Of a stretch of DNA of 64,000 bases, positions 29,543 through 42,402 are shown one piece after another. A program made the translations under genes and the position numbers. The notes below the pieces were generated by a model that searched no databases, was not told where the DNA came from, and was given only the letters and a program-made list of their open reading frames with translations. The stretch is from Chromera velia. Lineage: Eukaryota; Sar; Chromeraceae. The DNA lies in NCBI GenBank assembly GCA_018398765.1, contig JAHBMJ010005563.1, positions 3,866-67,865 on the forward strand, in the 5' to 3' direction. Position 1 is the stretch's first letter. Each line of letters opens with the position of its first letter.

Positions 29543-30414
29543 ATGAGCAGCTCGACAGCCCAAACAACTTCGGGGGAACTGCGTGTGTTGGAACTCTTCT
29601 CAGGAATTGGCGGAATGCACTATGCGTTTAACTAGTCAGTTCTTCACTCTTCCATGCAGCTTTCGGTCCATACACGCCACCTACTTTTCACTGTGCACTT
29701 CTGCCATGGCTTTCGACTTTTCAGCTTGTAAGCTCCCGCTCTGATCAGGTACGGTGTTCCTCCGCGTCTGTTTTGAATTGTCCGTCTCCTCCCGTCTCCG
29801 CCGTCTCTTCGCTGTCTGCGCATTAGCGGTCGTGTAGCCGTGTCCGGGGTACGTGCATGAGTCTGCCTGCAAAGAAGCATGTGCTGGTATCTTTGTGCGT
29901 GTGGAGGTAGTGCATGGGGGCATTGTGCACGCGCCTGTGCCTGTGAGTGTCTACAGCTGGTTGGGGCCGCGAGAGATGTTTGAACTTGCCGTCCATCCGT
30001 CGGTCTGTCTGATAGCATTTACCTGACGTACTGAAGGACTGCTTGCCCACCTGCATGCCTGCCTCCCGCGTTGACTGGCTGGCTCGCAGATTCATTCGCT
30101 GACCGATCGACTGACTGACTGTCTATCAGGATGTCTGTCTGTCAAGTGCTGTACCTCCCTGCTTGCCTTTGTCCCCGTATGCGTCCCCCCTTGCAGTGCG
30201 GGAATTCCTGCTCGTTTCTTCCCTGTAGACATCAACGATGGCGCTAGTCGAATGTACGAGAACACATTCGGAGGCAAAGTGGACAGACGAAACATTGCAA
30301 CGGCACCTCTTCGATTCTTCGGTCAGTGAAACACCGTCTCTTTCACATATATACCCAGAACCGCTTTTCTCTGTCCATCCCGCCTTCCTTTCCTTCTCTC
30401 CTTCGCTAGCTTTG

Positions 30415-30461
<47 letters not shown>

Positions 30462-30562
30462 TCCTTTCTTTCTTTCTTTCTTTCTCTTTCTTTTCGTTCT
30501 TTCTTTCTTTCTTTCTTTCTTTCCTTCTTTCCTTTCTGTCTTTCTGTCTTTCTGTCTTTCTT

Positions 30563-30629
<67 letters not shown>

Positions 30630-33348
30630 GTGCCTCATTTGTGACTTCCGGTTTACGTTTTGCTTCATCAAGCGTGATGCCGTGATGGCTTTCTTCGCTT
30701 ACTCAAAATTTAGCTATCTCTTTCAACCGTGCCTCTCATCTATACAGAAAACATAGATATGCACTCCATGTCTGCAGAAGGACAATACCACGATGTGTGG
30801 ACCATGTCGCCCCCATGCCAACCGTACACGCGGCAGCGTTCTGCCAAACAGAAGGTGTGTTGTGTGTGTCCCCATGCTCATCTCTGCTCTCTTTTTCCCT
30901 GGTTCTTCTTTGTGCGCTTCTCTCTCGTATACTGGTCTACAGAGATCCCCGACCCCGAGACAAAATGTCATATCAATATGTGGACTCCTGACAGTTTCTA
31001 GTCCTGCTTTTGTGCGCACACCTTTCCTCTTGAGCGCACGTGTTTGTGCATACATCGATTGACGCTTTGTTTCTGCGTGCGCAGCGTTGACCTGTGCCGG
31101 TATGCCTCTCTGTCTCCTGCACTGTGTTCATTCACGCACAGCTCTTTCGTTTCGTGTGTCTGTCGTTCTCTCAGGAAGCTGCGGACACGCGCAACGAGGC
31201 CCTGCAGCGCCTCTTGACGGTCCTGCGAGAACTCCAAGAGAAGAGCCTCCCCCAATTGGTTGTGGTAGAGAACGTGAGGCACTTTTGGGGGTCTGAGAGC
31301 TGTGACGATCTTCTCAAGGTCAGCCTGCATGGCTGCATGATAGTGAGGGAGGGCGTCATGAATCCGGCTTGGCTTCCTCCACCATACCCCGAAAGTTTGC
31401 TCTCTCTCACTGTGTTCGAACCACTGCCCGACTACCGGAATGTCAATTCCCCCCCGGAATTAATTTCGATGTCCCTTCCTTCCACTCTCTTCTGTTACGT
31501 GTGTTCTTACGAGCCTGTGAATTGACTGAGTGCCTTGCTTGTGTCTCTATCTCCTGCCCCCCAACCAACCAACAGGTTCTACAATCGAGGCAATTCACCA
31601 TCAATTCGTTCATGATCACACCTCGACAGGTCAGGCTGAAAGGGGCCGGCTTTATTTCCTACTATTGAATTTTCTTTGCTTCCCTTCTCCACATGCAGTC
31701 GGCATACATGTGTTTGATCGAAGCTTTGATTGAAGAGAAGATCACTTCATGCAGCTCCGCCTCTCTGCCCGCCATTCTCTCTGCATGCCCCTTTGCCTTT
31801 GTCTTTATCTTTGACCTCATCAAACCCATGTCCTGACAGACTCTCTCTCTCTCTCTCTCTCTCTGTCCCTGTCTCTCTCTGTCTGTTCTCTGCCTCCATT
31901 TCCTCAGATCGGATTTCCCAACGAGAGGACTCGGACCTACATCCTGGCTCTTCGGACAGACATCCCTCAAGACAGACACAGAGACAGAAGGGAATCGCAG
32001 CAGAATGCAGAGGCAGAACAAAAGAGGTTATCCCCTTCAGACGCCCGGGATGACAAGAGAGAGCACAGCGAGACAGATGAGTTGGGGAATAACCGTACAG
32101 AAGAAGAAGACTGCCTCGCTGGAGATCCCGACATGCCTCGACAGGACCGCACAAGCACAGAAGAAGTAGAGTGGGTGCGTCCTCCCCTGATTACCTCTGT
32201 AACCTCCCTCCCGCCTACCCTGAGAGGAGGCCGAAGGGACTCGAAAGGGAATGGCCAGACAGACGCCTCTCCCCCCTGTTTTCTGTGTCCGTCTGTGCGC
32301 TCGTTTCTCGATCCCCGAATCGACGCTCACCTGTTTGCGAACGGAGATACTGAAAGGAAACCCGGCTCCTCGAGAGTTGCAGGCAACTGCAGCACCGAGG
32401 AAAAGTTGCAACAGTCCCACAACAGTCGCCCTTGTGAGACCTCTTCTTGTACCTGTTCTGGGGCGGAGCGGGAGACTGCGGACGCCCTGCTGCTGGGAGA
32501 CGAGATCCTTCAGAAGAAGTCATCATGGTTCGTACGTTGGATGCATTTATGCGTTGCGTCCATTTCGTTTTATTTAGTAATAGGGTAGGGTGTGGGGACA
32601 GGCAGGCAGGCAGGCAGGAAGAGGGGCCCGCTTGGGAGGGAGAAAATGAGGGGCGTTGCCTGTCTGTTGAAATGTGAGAAGGTGAAAGGAGGCTTTGAGT
32701 CGTACAGGCCACTCAACTGTATGCTTCTGTTCGTTGCTGTGTGCAGGTGTGTTGACTTGGTTTACCGATCTCACGCGATCTGCTGCTTTCCTGGCCCCCG
32801 TGAAGTGAACAGAGAGGACTACAGTCTCGGGTCTGGTGCAGTTGGTGAGGAGTTAGAGGGCAAGGGGAAAAAGAGAAGAGAACCCCGGCAAAGTGCAGCC
32901 ACGAAGCCGTACAGTCTGTGCTTCACCAGGTCTTACGGGAAGTATCTGGACGGCACAGGGAGTGTGTGGGTGGGCAGGGGAGACCTGGGAGGGGCAGTAG
33001 AGACACAGGGAGAAGGGGGTCAGACTGAAAATGGGGAGGGTGGAACAGACAAAGAAGCACAAGGAGAAAGGGAAGGGCACAGTGAGAGGAGTCAGGGAGA
33101 AGAAAAAACAACTGACGCTCGAGTCTCCGAAATGAAGGCTTTCCGGGGTCGTTTGCGGTGGTTCTCTCCCACAGAGGCGGCCCGACTGATGGGCTTCAAG
33201 ATGAAGACAGGAGACCCAGATGCAGGTACTTAGGTCTTTATGTCTACTCATGCCTAAATGCACACTTTTTTCTTCCCGCAGAGTCTGTGTTTCTGCCTCC
33301 TGTGTTTCTCTGTATGTCTTTCTTTCTTTATTTATTTATTTATTTATT

Positions 33349-33381
<33 letters not shown>

Positions 33382-34158
33382 GATTTTTTGTTCTGTTCTT
33401 TTCGGCCTTGGTCTGTCTCTCTCTTTTTTTTTGTCTTCTTTCTTTCTCTCTTTCTGTTTGTCTCTTCTGTACATGAAGAAAAGGAGGGAGAAGAAAAGAC
33501 ATATAGTCTGTCTGCCTGCCTGCCTGTCTGCCCGTCATCAATTTGGTGTCGCCTGCCAGTCTACGATCCCTGTCACTAAGCTGGCTTGAATCAAGAGACG
33601 ATTGAAAGAAAGTGACAAGATGCCTTCCATTGGCTGTCCGACTGCATGCCCTCATGCATGCATCATGCATCAGGCAATCCCCTTTGGAATTTGGACCACA
33701 AGGATCACCTCTGTGTTCCCTCTGAGGAAAGACAGCTCTGCGGGGGGTGCGCACAAGGGGACGGGGGAAGGGCGGGGAGCGCGAGGGACGCAGGTTGCGT
33801 GAAGATGCAGGTCAGCGGCAGAGGAGGAGAGAAATGCGGGGGGGAATCAGAAGACGTTGACCAGAGTGCAGTGAAAGGAGAGGCGCACCCTTCGACCAGA
33901 TGGCCATGTCTTTGCAGCAGAACTCCATTCCGGTTTTCTGTGGGCTCTGCCGAGAATTCAGCTGAGGGTCGAAGAGCCGGGGCAGGTGCTGGAGAGACGA
34001 CCGCAAAAGGTTGTCTTCCTGTTTCAGATACTCATCCGACAAGTGAGGTGCGCCGACAAATGATACAGCAATGGAGGCTGGTTGGAAACTCTCTGAACCC
34101 CCAGGTCGTTGCGTTTCTTCTCCATCTCTGCCACTGTGAAAAGTTGATCCCTCGCTGA
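29543..34158 (+). CDS. DNMT2: DNMT2-type tRNA (cytosine-38-C5)-methyltransferase, eight exons
   Basis: Methylates C38 in the anticodon loop of tRNA-Asp and some other tRNAs, using a DNA-methyltransferase-like fold. Exons: 29543-29634, 30197-30321, 30748-30854, 31175-31318, 31576-31629, 31908-32527, 32747-33225, 33674-34158. Lengths sum to 701 codons plus stop. Motifs in order: I LELFSGIGGMHYAF near residue 16, IV SPPCQPYTR with catalytic Cys near 96, VI VVVENV near 138, VIII IGFPNERTRTYI near 175, the DNMT2-specific CFT in CFTRSYGKYLDGTGS near 438, and X LVGNSLNPQVV near 673. Usual length is about 390, so this protein carries ~300 extra residues, mostly acidic or Gly-rich inserts after motif VIII, around the CFT motif and before motif X. 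Exon 8 is uninterrupted as read; an intron inside it is possible. The first intron is 562 bases. Confidence 0.93.
30414..30632 (+). repeat. (CTTT)n microsatellite inside a DNMT2 intron
   Basis: A cttt tract with ctgt and ctct variants that fills much of the second DNMT2 intron (30322-30747). Confidence 0.95.
33318..33530 (+). repeat. Compound tetranucleotide tract with a conserved ~42-bp core, in a DNMT2 intron
   Basis: ttta and ctgt repeats at 33325-33382 and cttt at 33420-33450 are followed by a non-repetitive core at about 33466-33508 (catgaagaaaaggagggaga then agaaaagacatatagtctg). The same core, with a few changes, lies in reverse complement at 18074-18115, also between simple repeats. 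It lies in the last DNMT2 intron. Confidence 0.7.
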
Positions 34159-34889
34159 AGCTTGACTAAGATTGCGGTCGCCAAAGCGGCCAATCACGCG
34201 TGCATTGTTTCTCTTGAGCAGGAACGCAGCTACAAAACATACATACACCTGCAAAACATTTAAAATATGGCAATTAGAAAATTTTCGGCTCCTGGCGTCT
34301 CTCCTCGCGGAGCCTAGAGCGGCGGATCCTCTTGGCATATAGCACTAGGTGTGCAATTAATGCCCCCGTTTCATTGATCTGATACAAAATCTAGCTTTAG
34401 TATATCTAGCCTCTATTAGCCTCTCAAAGAATCAACAGGCTAGTCAACAGCTAGCTAGACAGCTAGTCAACAGCATATGAATTAATTGATATCAGAAGAA
34501 ACTTTTTAAGCTAGTAGCATAGCATGACATAGCATAGCATAGCATTGATGTTCCGGGTTTTGCCTGCGGTCCACAGTAGATCTAGAAAGTTGTACATAAA
34601 GCTTAACTTGAAAGAAACTTTGAAAAACTGACTTTTTAACTAGTTTAAATGGTAGTTTTTTAAATATATGTATTTGAGTCGGTTTGACTTAATTATACCA
34701 ATTAAAATAAATTTATAATACCACAGATTAAAACTATAATAGATGTTTTAATTGTCTAAACCGTACTCTCATGAAATATCAGCGATTAAAACATATTGTT
34801 GTGTGCCGCGGTAGCTATGCATACACTATACAGCGTTCCGGGGCCAGCAAACAGTGAACGCAGTATTCAGAGCATGCAGACTCAGCCTA
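34159..34889. other. AT-rich spacer
   Basis: No gene recognised. Contains short direct repeats such as agcatagcat near 34530. Confidence 0.5.
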
Positions 34890-36165
34890 GTGACCATGTT
34901 TGATTTGATTATATTTGATTTAATTTGATTTGATTTGAGCTTCAACCTCAAATATTTGATATTTGAGGTAAGATTTGAGGTTAACCTCTTAGGGTTCCTC
35001 ACTGAGTCACTGACTTACTGTCACTCTCATAATTTTTCTCATGACAATAGTTATCAGAACATTTCTGATATGTGTTTCAAAAATTTAAAAAAATATCATA
35101 TATAAAATTATAATTTATCAGTTCCGTAAAAAAAATATGCCTGTGTGGCAGTGTATATACACTAGTCACTGCGACTCACTCTAGTACTAATAGAGATTAA
35201 GAACGTAAAATTGATAGATTTGAAATTGCATATGACTTTTTGTTGATACGATAAAGTTAGAGCACGTACCAAAATTGAGGTAACAATCACTCAGCTTTAT
35301 GGCACTTCCTTTTCCTCTTCTTCATGATCACTTTCTTTAATGTGAATCAAATCGATCAGTGGTGGGAGTTGCTGAGAGCTTTTTCTCTAGTTTTTCGGCT
35401 TTCCAGGAGTGGGTGCTCCTGGGCTTCTATTCGGTTGCGGAGAGATGACAATGGGGTGAGACGGAGAACCACGCACACGTTTGCTATTGCTGTTGGTGTC
35501 GGAACCGTCCTGTTTCTGGGCAGCTAAGCATCCAGAATTGGTAAGTTTGACTACCCTCTGTGCCGCGCCAGGGCTGACAACAAGCCCCTTGTGTTGGAGG
35601 TGAATATAGAGAGGTCGGTAGCCTTCCTCACCCGGAGTGATGACTTTCTCAGGAGGGGGAAGTTTCCCCCCAGCCTTCTTAGCATTTCCATCTGCGGCTG
35701 CCTCCTTCAGTTTCAAATTGGTCCTCCCGCCGGGCTCTGCAGGAGCGACCATGCGTCTCTGCATATGGTACGACCACGGCTTCTGCTTCATCTTTAGTGG
35801 GGAAAAACGTTTGCACGTTAGGCTGCTTCGTCCCCCCCGCCCCCTCCGACCACTTCTCCTGTCTTTTTTGGAGCAGTTGCACATGTTTGTCAGACGTGAT
35901 CGTCAAGCCATGCTAATTGATGAGGTGGGTTTGAAAAGAACTGGTTGCCGCTCCTGTATACTCACAGCCACAAATAGTTTCTCCTTCCCCCTTGGCTCCT
36001 TTTCGGGACCTTCATATTTGAGGTTGAAAGTCATATTGATCAAATATTTGATCGTATTTGATAGGTCTTTAAACACTAGGTCCTCCCTGACTGCATATTT
36101 GATTTGAGCTTAAGCCCTACCTCAAATCAAATCAAATCAAATTAAATCAAATCAAACATGATCAC
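34890..36165. mobile_element. Inverted-repeat DNA transposon, family A copy 1 (short form)
   Basis: The left end reads GTGACCATGTTTGATTTGAT and the right end, in reverse complement, GTGATCATGTTTGATTTGAT. Both are flanked by TA, as in TA-targeting transposons (Tc1/mariner and relatives). Subterminal parts are themselves built of tttga units. The interior is closely related to copy 2 at 51824-56748, in opposite orientation. It carries one conserved minus-strand frame (35387-35884). No transposase catalytic motif was recognised, so the family is named here only by its ends. Confidence 0.75.
35387..35884 (-). CDS. Element A frame, Lys/Pro-rich protein of unknown function
   Basis: 165 residues from an ATG at 35882-35884. 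Basic N-terminus (SGRRGRGGRSSLTC), then KLPPPEKVITPGEEGY near residue 75 and a Ser/Pro-rich C-terminus (SPQPNRSPGAPTPGKPKN). The downstream two thirds are conserved in copy 2 at 55858-56241 at high identity, which argues that this was coding. It could be only the last exon of an element-borne gene. No known domain. Confidence 0.5.
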   Translation of the reverse strand: MCNCSKKDRRSGRRGRGGRSSLTCKRFSPLKMKQKPWSYHMQRRMVAPAEPGGRTNLKLKEAAADGNAKKAGGKLPPPEKVITPGEEGYRPLYIHLQHKGLVVSPGAAQRVVKLTNSGCLAAQKQDGSDTNSNSKRVRGSPSHPIVISPQPNRSPGAPTPGKPKN

Positions 36166-36637
36166 TAACTTAGTCCGCACACGAATTTATGCAAAGGCAT
36201 TCTGTTGATTCATAACTAAGCAGATCAAATTTAATGATACAGCTAGCCACTGTCAAACAGAACGATAGACCTAGACTGTCAGTCTTCATATGTCGATCGA
36301 CGAACCTATTGTCCTGGCTGTGTGCACGTGAGTCTCAATGCTAATCCCATTAGCACTAGACTCTCATACCTCACATATTACTGAAACAATATAATAAAAT
36401 ATCCACAGTTGTATTGAGCTCTGTGCTAGGCGTGATCTGTAGATATATATATCTTTAAATATATTTTTTTAAACCCATGCATAATATAATATATGCACAG
36501 GAAAAAATATATAGAAAAAATATATGAGGTAAGACTATGTTAATGAAAACTTTCTTGAAAAAAGGTTCTTTGCTGAACCAACGAAGTGAAAAGCTGTTTA
36601 TATATTGAAGAAGTGACACTAGAACTGACATAGATAT

Positions 36638-36676
<39 letters not shown>

Positions 36677-36993
36677 TTACAATTGAAAATATAATATAAA
36701 AATATATATACAGATCATACCTAGGCTCTGTGTAAAGCTATACGTGTAAACTAAGCAAAAAAGTCTAAAACGACTTACATACTACATATAGATTTATTGA
36801 AATACATATACAAAAGATCACGAAAGTGACGAAACAAATTTGCGATCGCCCACTGGCATGCATCAACGATTCGAGATCAAAAAATGTGTTCAAGCATGCA
36901 TGGACTGATCTCCAACTTCTCGAAATCACGACGTACCTAGACGTGGCGACGTGTACATTGCTGACGCTATCGAAAGACGGGTCAAAAGATCAA
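36166..36993. other. AT-rich spacer with (AT)n tract
   Basis: Strongly AT-rich, with an at dinucleotide run around 36637-36675. No gene recognised. Forms the 3' flank of the leucine-rich-repeat gene. Confidence 0.6.
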
Positions 36994-39900
36994 TTATTCA
37001 AGGAAATAGTCTTGTGTCCGAAAGCTGACAATTTTAGGAAAGCCCCTTTCAAGCATCGCCTTTGCAACACTCCCCACACCGTTCCCTCCTAGAATGACCT
37101 CGAAGAGCGAGGGGATCCTCTTGGACCCCAGAAATGCGGCCAGAGTCTCTGCCCCCCCCGCTTCGAGTCGGTTGTCTGACAAGTCTAGATGCTCTAACGG
37201 GGGGGGACTTGCCCCCATCCAGACATCCGTCAGCGCCTTCAAACCTTCGTCGGAGAGATGACACAGGCGAATTTTCAACACCCTCAACCCCGGGAGCTTC
37301 TCTGCTACCAGGGCGTCAGCGAGAGCGCGTGCGTCAGACTGAAGACGCACGCTTTGGAGCGACAGCTCGCGGAGGGAAGAGAGCTTACCGCCCTCCAACC
37401 CTGCACAAAGGGAGAGCACCCCCATACCCTGCCGAACGTTTTTGACGTTGAGAACCTGCAATTTGGTGAGATGCTCAGAAGCGAGGGAGACGGAAAACAT
37501 CATGACTTTTGCTGAGCCCTCCGGTTCGGGTTCTGGGGAAAAAGAACCGGTACCGAAAGACACCTCAACCTGCCGCAGGGAGGCAGCGGGGGGAGAGCAG
37601 AGGCACGCAGCGAAGGCTTGGACCCCTTTCAAGTCGGCTGTTGCAAGATTCACCCTCACTTCTTTGAGGGACGGAACGGTCCCTGCTGTGATGAGGGAGG
37701 AGAGAGGGGGCACGCGAGGGCCGCCCGTCTCTCGTTGGAGGCCTGTGTAAATTTTCTCAACAGACTGGAGGCAGCCTCTGCCTCTCTGCATCCCCCTCAA
37801 GAACGCTACAGCGTTGTCGCTGTCATATATCTGAGGCCAAATCTCTTCCAGGAAGGCCAGACAGGCCCCTGGGTTGGTCAGCGCCTCCCCCACTTCTTCT
37901 GTACTTTCTGCGTACATGAAAATGTTGACTTCTGAAGCGAACTTTCGCAGGTATGAGAGACGGCCGGTGCGAATGGTTTCTGCGAGGCTTGACAGTGGAC
38001 CCTTCAATTCGTCCTCATCAAGGGAACCGAACTGATCGTGCAATTTGAGGTCTAGACGCATCTCGGGAGACGGACATGTGCCTACACAGAGGCCATCACA
38101 AAGGGAGGACAGCACGTCATGGGCAGGCAACTCCAACCGCACACGACGGAGGGACGGGGGGATTTTGCCTCTGCTCAGGAGCTCCCCTATTTCCTTTACC
38201 CCCTCCGTCCCCCCATCACACCACACAGAAAGATCAAAATCTTCCAGCAAAGGCATTCCACCACCCCCCAAACCCTCTGCCAGACCCAAAAGGCTGGAAT
38301 CGTCATCCATTCCACATTTCCATTTCAGCTCTAGCTTACGGAGAGCAGACACCCCCCCCGACCCTAGAGCCCTTCCTGGGACGGACACGGTTGCTGAAGA
38401 AAGCATACCATAATAGACATCGAGCAGCAGATTCTCGATCTTCGGAATCTTCCCTGCTGCTACTGCCCTAGCCAATACCTCCACTGCGTCATCGTATGGT
38501 TCATCCCAATGGTTCGCGGAGTAATATCCGAGCTCAAGTGTGCGGAGACGCGCAACTTTGTCTTCTTCGATGGCTCGAAACAACGAGCGGACAGCGTCTG
38601 CTTTCACATCATATCGGTCGATCAACCTCAAGCGGGTGAGGTGAGAGAGACGGCCAGAACTGAGGGCCGCTGCGACTGCCTGCACCCCCAATTCTAATGC
38701 TTCTCCCTCCTCAGCATCTCTCTCATCTCCCGACGAGGCCAGGTCGAGATCTTCGAGGGGAGGGGCACGCTCGGTGAGGGCGTTTGCGAAGGCTGCTACT
38801 TCTGCGGTGCCCATCCAGTTTTTACCAAGGTTCAGGATTCGGAGTTTTGGAAAACGGCCTTCAGTCACGAGATGGGAGACGGGGACACTGTTAGGATGTT
38901 TCTCAGAGAATAGATCGTTCTCACTCAAATCTAGTTCCTGCAGCTCTCTCAACTGATCTGTGGAGAGCAGCTGGCAGATCGCAGCGTAGTCTCTCTCTTC
39001 TTCTACTCCCGACCCAAAGGGAATGGGAAGCGGGGGCTTAACGTGTGCCAGGTTGTTTTTCTTTAGAATCAGATTTGTCAGAGAAGGCACTGCACCTGAT
39101 GCACAAAGTGCAGACGCCAAGAACTTACACCCCCCCGCCCAGATTTCATTCTCTGACAGATCAAGCGTCTGCAGGGAGCTCACTTTCTTTGCCTCCAAAA
39201 CCCCCGCGAGGGCCTCTACGCCCTCTTTTTTCGCCCCCGTGCGAGCGAGTCGGAGGGACTGCAGGGGAGCAGAGAGACCCTTCGCAAGCGCCCTCACCCC
39301 AAACGGGCCGAGGGGGTTGTCACTCAAATCCAATGACAAGAGGGCGGGGAGCCAGCGAGCAGCAAGAACAGAGCTGAGAGACTCCATTGACGCGCTACGA
39401 AATCGGTTCCCTGCATGGCACGGGAAGGCAGGCATGTGAAAGGACGGTTGGGACAGGGAAATCCTTCATTTCATAAGGCAGCTTGATTGCGTAGAACGTG
39501 GGGGGGGGGAACATGAAGAGAATTTAGAGAAAAGGAAAGTCGGGAGCGAGATGTCGAGTAAGGAACCTCGGGAAGGAACAAGTGTAAGGCGAAGGAAGAG
39601 GAAAGTGAGAGCACCGTCAGACAACGCGAAAAACAAACGTATCACCTGCGTGCCAGTGAATGTCAGATGGCCGAAAGAAAGAACGAGAAAAAACTCTGAA
39701 GTCGAGGGCTTCAAGAAAGGACGGAAGGAAGAGAAACAAAGAACTAAACCTATGCATCAGACAAACCTCCAAGGTCGAGGGTCTCAATCGAGGAAGGAAG
39801 GGACTGAAAGAAGAGACGGGAGTCGTGAAGCTCGCACTCTGCAGCAGGTCATGCAGTCAGCTCACACACATGAAAAACGTGAAAGAAAGGGTCGGAAACC

Positions 39901-41842
39901 AAAACATTGGACGGACCCAAGGATCGAATCGAGAGGTGATGAGCCTTTTATTTCTCCGTTGCACAACGAAAGAAAGAAGAATCGGGTTTCCCTCAATGAA
40001 GGGGCACAAAGAAGCAGTCGTTCATCAACACGGGCAGTCATTCCACACATCCAGTCAAACAGGCAAATTGGCTGACTACTAACTGACTCACGGACTGACT
40101 GGAGGCAATGAGAGTCTTCAGAGAACACGGTCCCTCCCCTCTCGCCCCTCTCTCTCCCCCCCCCGCCTTCAGACGCTGCAAGAAGGCTGCCAGAACGGGC
40201 AAGCAGGAGAGAGTGCAGACCCGGGGGCCTGCATTTGAACAACGAGAGAGACAGGCAACGAGGGGGACGGAGGATGCATCATGAGACTTGCAACTGCTCC
40301 ATGCCACCCCCGCCTCCCTATCTGCTGCCTACCTGCTTCTCTTGCTGACATCTTTTGTCGTCTGTCTGTCTGTCTGTCTCTTTGAGTGATCAAATCCTAC
40401 AAGCTGGAGAGGCGGAGTGAATGCTGTAAATGTTTGTGCAGATCAGTGGAGGATCGGATTGCCTTGTCTGTCCTCAGAGTGCAGGTGCAAGGATCGAGAG
40501 GCGGAAAAGAAGAGAGAGAAACCATGCGAGGACACATGCAAAACGAAAGAGAGAAGCTGAACCAGACAGATAGATGGATAACCCCGTTGACTGACCGCAT
40601 TTGAGAGTCTCGACTGAGGAGGGTCCCGAGAGAAGGGAGGACAGAAGGAGCTTCAGCTTCCGAGCACCAAGGGAACAGTCTGCATGCAACCAGGATCGAC
40701 GTACATTCACTTTTTGTTCGAAGATTCAAATATCCACCTTCAGAAAAGGAAAGAAAGCTCAGGAGGGCCGATGGCCTGTCAGGCTGCCAGGCAACCGGCA
40801 GTCCAAACGTGGGTGGGCGAGGGGGAATGAAAGAAAAGAGTAATTGACCTGAGAGGTCCAGATTTCCGAAGGGCCAAGGGGACCGTCCCTGCATGCAGGC
40901 AGGAGTGATGCATACGTACACAGTTTTTCTCATCGTGATTCTATTCATATGCCAACCCTCTCTCTACATTGTGTCCTCAGAACCAAAGAAAACAAAACAC
41001 ACACAGCTTGAGTGGACTCTCGCAAAGAAGCACGCAAAAGGAAGTCCCCTACCCCGGCCAAACCTTCACGGCCTCACGTACCGTCCTCATGCACTGAAGG
41101 AGAACCCATCCCAAGCCGAACCCGTCTCTGTCGGAGCAGAGGGCAGAGATCTCCTGCAAAGAGGGCAGAAAGAAGAGGGCAAAGAGAGCGAACGGTCAAT
41201 TTCTTTCTGACTCTCTTTCTCTTCGTCCCAGCCACTTTCCTTCAGGAAGCAGAACAGAGACGGTCTCGCAAAGCGGCATGCCACACGGTGGAATGAGCCA
41301 GGACCCAAAGCTTTGCCAGAAATACAAAACAAAATCCACGACAGAAGACTAGCTATTTCTTGCATGCAGCTTTTTTTCTTCAAGAGCCAAAGATTGAAAA
41401 ATCTGCCAACGAAAAAGAATAAAACGAACGCTCAGGAAGTCCGTCTCCGGAAATCCTTCTGTGTACCAAGCCAGCTGCCTTTTTGCGCAAAAATATTCTG
41501 CGCAGCACAAAGTCACCAATGAACAGAAGCGATCAGACAGCCATAAAGATCAGGAGGTGAAGAGGGAGTACGAGGCAGCAATCGCAGTGCCTTATCTACA
41601 CACTCACATCTGCATCCGGACGGGTATGACCAAACGCGGCCGAAAGAGCGGCATCCACTGTTTCTCCCGAAGGAAGGACCCCTGCCTCTTCTGCAGACAA
41701 GGTGCATAGAAATAGGACAAGCAGAATCACCGATTTTACTTCGGGAAAAAAGATAAAAGTTTGGGGGGAAAACGGAGACGGAGACGGCTTGAGAACCCAA
41801 CGTACCTAACGGGGCGTGGAATCTTGCGGTCGGTCGTGACAT
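36994..41842 (-). CDS. Leucine-rich-repeat protein (ribonuclease-inhibitor/NLR type), eight exons
   Basis: Exons on the minus strand: 41806-41842, 41608-41690, 41082-41153, 40849-40888, 40596-40679, 40100-40228, 39767-39838, 36994-39410. They join in phase and sum to 977 codons plus stop, starting MSRPTARFHAPL. LRR signatures run through the upstream exons (FGNLDLS then DCSLGARKLKLLLSSLLS; SSIETLDLGG at the seventh exon joining NRF of the last) and the large last exon (LLSLDLSDNPLG, LQTLDLSENEIWAGG, LQELDLSENDL, LEHLDLSDNRLEAGG). These are RI-like repeats with ~28-residue units that build a curved solenoid for protein binding. The 813-codon open frame starting at 39435 is not the whole protein: its first Met lies in an intron, and the acceptor at 39411-39412 continues the repeat in phase. 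No signal peptide or membrane segment seen. Function unknown. Confidence 0.85.
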
Positions 41843-42270
41843 CCCTCCTCTGCTCTTTTGGGCTGAATCTCACGCCTACACGTCCACAAGAGGGATTAGA
41901 AATTGGCAGTATCCTTTTCCAGTGTTTTGGGGGGGGAGAAGTGCTGCGCCAGCATTCAGAATTTCGTTTGGAACGTCGTCGTATGATTAATAATACCATG
42001 ACGAAAAAAAATGCCCAGTACGACGGGCCGGGGGTGTGAGGGGCGAGGCCGCACTTTGGCAGTCGCCGGCTCCCCTTTTCGGGGATCGGCATGCATATCA
42101 AAACCCTCAATCATCATTTTCGGGATCAAACAAGGCACCGAGTACAGAACTAAAACTAACGGTGCAAGTAGGTGCAAGCGCCGTCCCCCGGCCGTGGACC
42201 TCGAAACAAACCTGGAACATAGATCCTAATCCTAATCTACCATAATCTTAAAACAAACTACAATTAAAGA

Positions 42271-42402
42271 TGTTAAAAAAAAAAAAAATAATCAATCAAT
42301 CAATAAAGAATCAATGCTATACTATGCTATACTAATCAATCAATCTAAATCAATCAATCTAAATCAATCAATTAATCAATCAATCATAATCAATCAGTCG
42401 GT
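42271..42402. repeat. A13 run followed by irregular (ATCA)n
   Basis: A13, then atca and aatc units with interruptions such as atgctatact. Together with the preceding unique sequence it resembles a tailed retroposon end. Confidence 0.75.

Noticed and set aside
36994-39435. Complete LRR gene starting at the Met at 39435
   Set aside because: An acceptor 25 bases downstream and seven in-phase upstream LRR exons show that this Met is intronic.
41435-41506. Extra LRR-gene exon (AAT ATT TTT GCG frame) after the second exon
   Set aside because: It has an acceptor and is open in phase, but leads to a stop or an out-of-phase donor. The direct joint 41608 to 41153 keeps the frame and the repeat pattern.
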